A stretch of 6,729 nt of DNA from a bacterium (lineage in GTDB: Bacteria; Ratteibacteria; UBA8468; B48-G9; JAFGKM01). The notes under the pieces were generated by a model. That model searched no databases. It was not told the origin of the DNA and worked only from the letters and a program-made list of their open reading frames with translations. This document shows positions 5,644 to 6,729 of the stretch, one piece after another. The DNA lies in assembly GCA_021157805.1 (NCBI GenBank), contig JAGGVW010000270.1, positions 1 through 6,729 of the forward strand, written 5' to 3'. Numbering within the stretch: position 1 is the first letter of the stretch; the number at the start of each line of letters is the position of its first letter. The translations under genes and the position numbers were made by a program.

Positions 5644-6729
5644 TCAAACTTTATATATCTTCCCTTCTTCAAGGGAAACAATAAATTTTTCAACTTTTTT
5701 TACATTAAAAATTTTTTTCACTGCTTTCTCATATATTGAAAGCTGTCTTTTATAGTCAAAAATGTCACTTTCTTTAACTTTAAGTTTATAGTCATATATT
5801 TTCCCTTTTTCTCCTTCAACAATAACTTTATCAATCCTGCCTTCAAAAATTTTACCATCATTTTCTGTATAGAGAAAAGGTAATTCCACAAATCCCTTTT
5901 TAAAAATAACTTCTTTAATCTCTTTATTTTCTTCAATCTTATCAATTATATTTTTGACTTCTTTCATCTGCTTCTTCCAGTTATGCATCTTTTTTTTAAT
6001 ATAAAATTCAGTTCTTTTATAAAAATTTTCTTTTGTGAAATTAATTTTGCCTTCAGAAATTTCCTGAAGAACTTTATGAATGATAATTCCCATTTCTGTT
6101 TTTTCTGTCTCTCTAAAAGGACCTTTTTCTTCTGTGTATGAAACCAGTTTAATAAAATCAACAGGAATTTCTATTCTACTTTTAACTTTTTCTTCCTTTC
6201 TTTTAATTTTTTTAATTCTTTCTGGTATTTCCTCTGCTTTATACTCTTTGCTGAATTTATCAGTCATATTTATCCATAATCCATTACTTTTCTCTTTTTT
6301 CAAACCGGAAATAAAAAGATACTGAGATGCTCTTGTTAAAGCGACATAAAGTAACCTCTCTTCTTCCTCCTGATTATCTTTCTTAAATGTTTTTTTAAAT
6401 CCTTCCCCTTCAAATGACAATGAATAACTGTAACATTCCTTCCCTTCTTCTTTTACATAAACAATATCATTTCTTTTTGTATTTCCCCCCCCATCTTCAA
6501 GATTAATCAAAAAAACACAGGGAAACTCAAGTCCTTTTGAACCATGAACTGTATTTACTTTAACTGCATTTTGATGTATAGAGAATATATCTGCCTTTGG
6601 CTCTTCAAATTTATCTGCTATTTCCCTCAAGTTCTGTGCAATCTGAAAAAGTGGTAATTTTCTTTGCTGGTTTAAAAGCATCAAAAACTTTTCACAATTT
6701 GCTCTTTGCTGAATACTTAATTTCTCCCA
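5644..6729 (-). CDS. AddA/UvrD-like helicase with C-terminal RecB-type PD-(D/E)XK nuclease, 3' part (N-terminus beyond window)
   Basis: The frame is open from the window edge for 361 codons to a TGA at 5646-5644, so this is the C-terminal part of a much larger protein; AddA proteins exceed 1,000 residues. It holds superfamily 1 helicase motif V (VKVNTVHGSKGLEFPCVFL, about residues 56-74 of the fragment) and motif VI (EEERLLYVALTRAS, 122-135, with the arginine finger region). After a Lys/Glu-rich linker comes a RecB-family nuclease: H218 in IIIHKVLQEI, E282 in ELPF, D300 in GRIDKV, D313 and K315 in DYK, and Q329...Y333 (QLSIY). All expected nuclease residues appear present, so the domain is probably active. 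Such proteins process double-strand breaks, usually with an AddB or similar partner, which would lie outside the window. The first in-frame ATG (6681) is not the real start, because helicase-like sequence continues above it. A run of eight G on the coding strand (6492-6485) lies just after motif V. The symbol addA is likely but cannot be proved from this fragment. Confidence 0.9.
   Translation of the reverse strand, partial: WEKLSIQQRANCEKFLMLLNQQRKLPLFQIAQNLREIADKFEEPKADIFSIHQNAVKVNTVHGSKGLEFPCVFLINLEDGGGNTKRNDIVYVKEEGKECYSYSLSFEGEGFKKTFKKDNQEEEERLLYVALTRASQYLFISGLKKEKSNGLWINMTDKFSKEYKAEEIPERIKKIKRKEEKVKSRIEIPVDFIKLVSYTEEKGPFRETEKTEMGIIIHKVLQEISEGKINFTKENFYKRTEFYIKKKMHNWKKQMKEVKNIIDKIEENKEIKEVIFKKGFVELPFLYTENDGKIFEGRIDKVIVEGEKGKIYDYKLKVKESDIFDYKRQLSIYEKAVKKIFNVKKVEKFIVSLEEGKIYKV

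Noticed and set aside
5660..5677. Perfect inverted repeat TTCCCTT/AAGGGAA with a 4-nt loop near the end of the helicase gene.
   Set aside because: It lies inside the coding region before the stop codon, and on the minus strand it is followed by GATATATAAAG, not a T-run. It is better explained as a chance palindrome in the codons for SLEEGK.
5207..5755. Open frame of 182 codons on the plus strand opposite the dehydrogenase.
   Set aside because: It is antisense to a clearly conserved gene, has no recognisable domain, and its composition is what an AT-rich reverse strand gives. The other plus-strand frames were rejected for the same reason.
5718..6161. Two short minus-strand frames inside the helicase gene (75 and 65 codons).
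   Set aside because: They are out-of-frame, Lys/Leu/Phe-rich shadows of the helicase-nuclease frame with no own ribosome binding site.
1..6729. CRISPR arrays, tRNA or rRNA genes, insertion sequences, phage attachment sites, riboswitches.
   Set aside because: No spaced direct repeats, cloverleaf-like sequence, transposase or integrase motifs, or long structured leaders were found. Nearly all bases are coding.

Overview
The window is a compact, AT-rich stretch of bacterial chromosome in which every supportable gene lies on the minus strand. The gene order therefore reads from high to low coordinates, and both ends cut through a gene. The proteins are rich in Lys, Glu and Ile, and the coding strand is purine-heavy. 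This fits an AT-rich, possibly anaerobic or thermophilic bacterium. The set of a bacterial RF1, a four-cysteine L31 and a PrmC-type methyltransferase makes it a bacterium. I cannot name the phylum. An uncultivated lineage is plausible, but that is a guess.

Right part (6729 to 4294): the C-terminal third or so of a UvrD/AddA-type helicase fused to a RecB-like nuclease, then a complete WbpA-type UDP-sugar 6-dehydrogenase 45 bp downstream with a strong ribosome binding site. A hairpin with a short T-rich tail follows the dehydrogenase and probably ends this transcript.

Left part (4255 to 1): a near-consensus sigma-70 promoter (TTGACT, 17 bp, TATAAT) starts directly beside that hairpin. Its predicted start point falls on the A of the ATG of the first gene, so that gene may be read from a leaderless mRNA. 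The genes run GerMN-domain membrane protein, rpmE (ribosomal protein L31), prfA (release factor 1), a large exported TPR/HEAT/coiled-coil protein, and prmC (5' part only). They are separated by +10, -14, -4 and -32 bp and are almost certainly one operon. PrmC methylates the GGQ glutamine of the release factor encoded two genes upstream, so enzyme and substrate are co-expressed.

The rpmE-prfA-prmC core is a familiar bacterial arrangement. The unusual parts are the unrecognised 621-residue exported protein between prfA and prmC, the GerMN protein leading the operon, and the apparent leaderless start. I see no mobile elements, CRISPR arrays, tRNA or rRNA genes, and no gene-free stretch over 75 bp.
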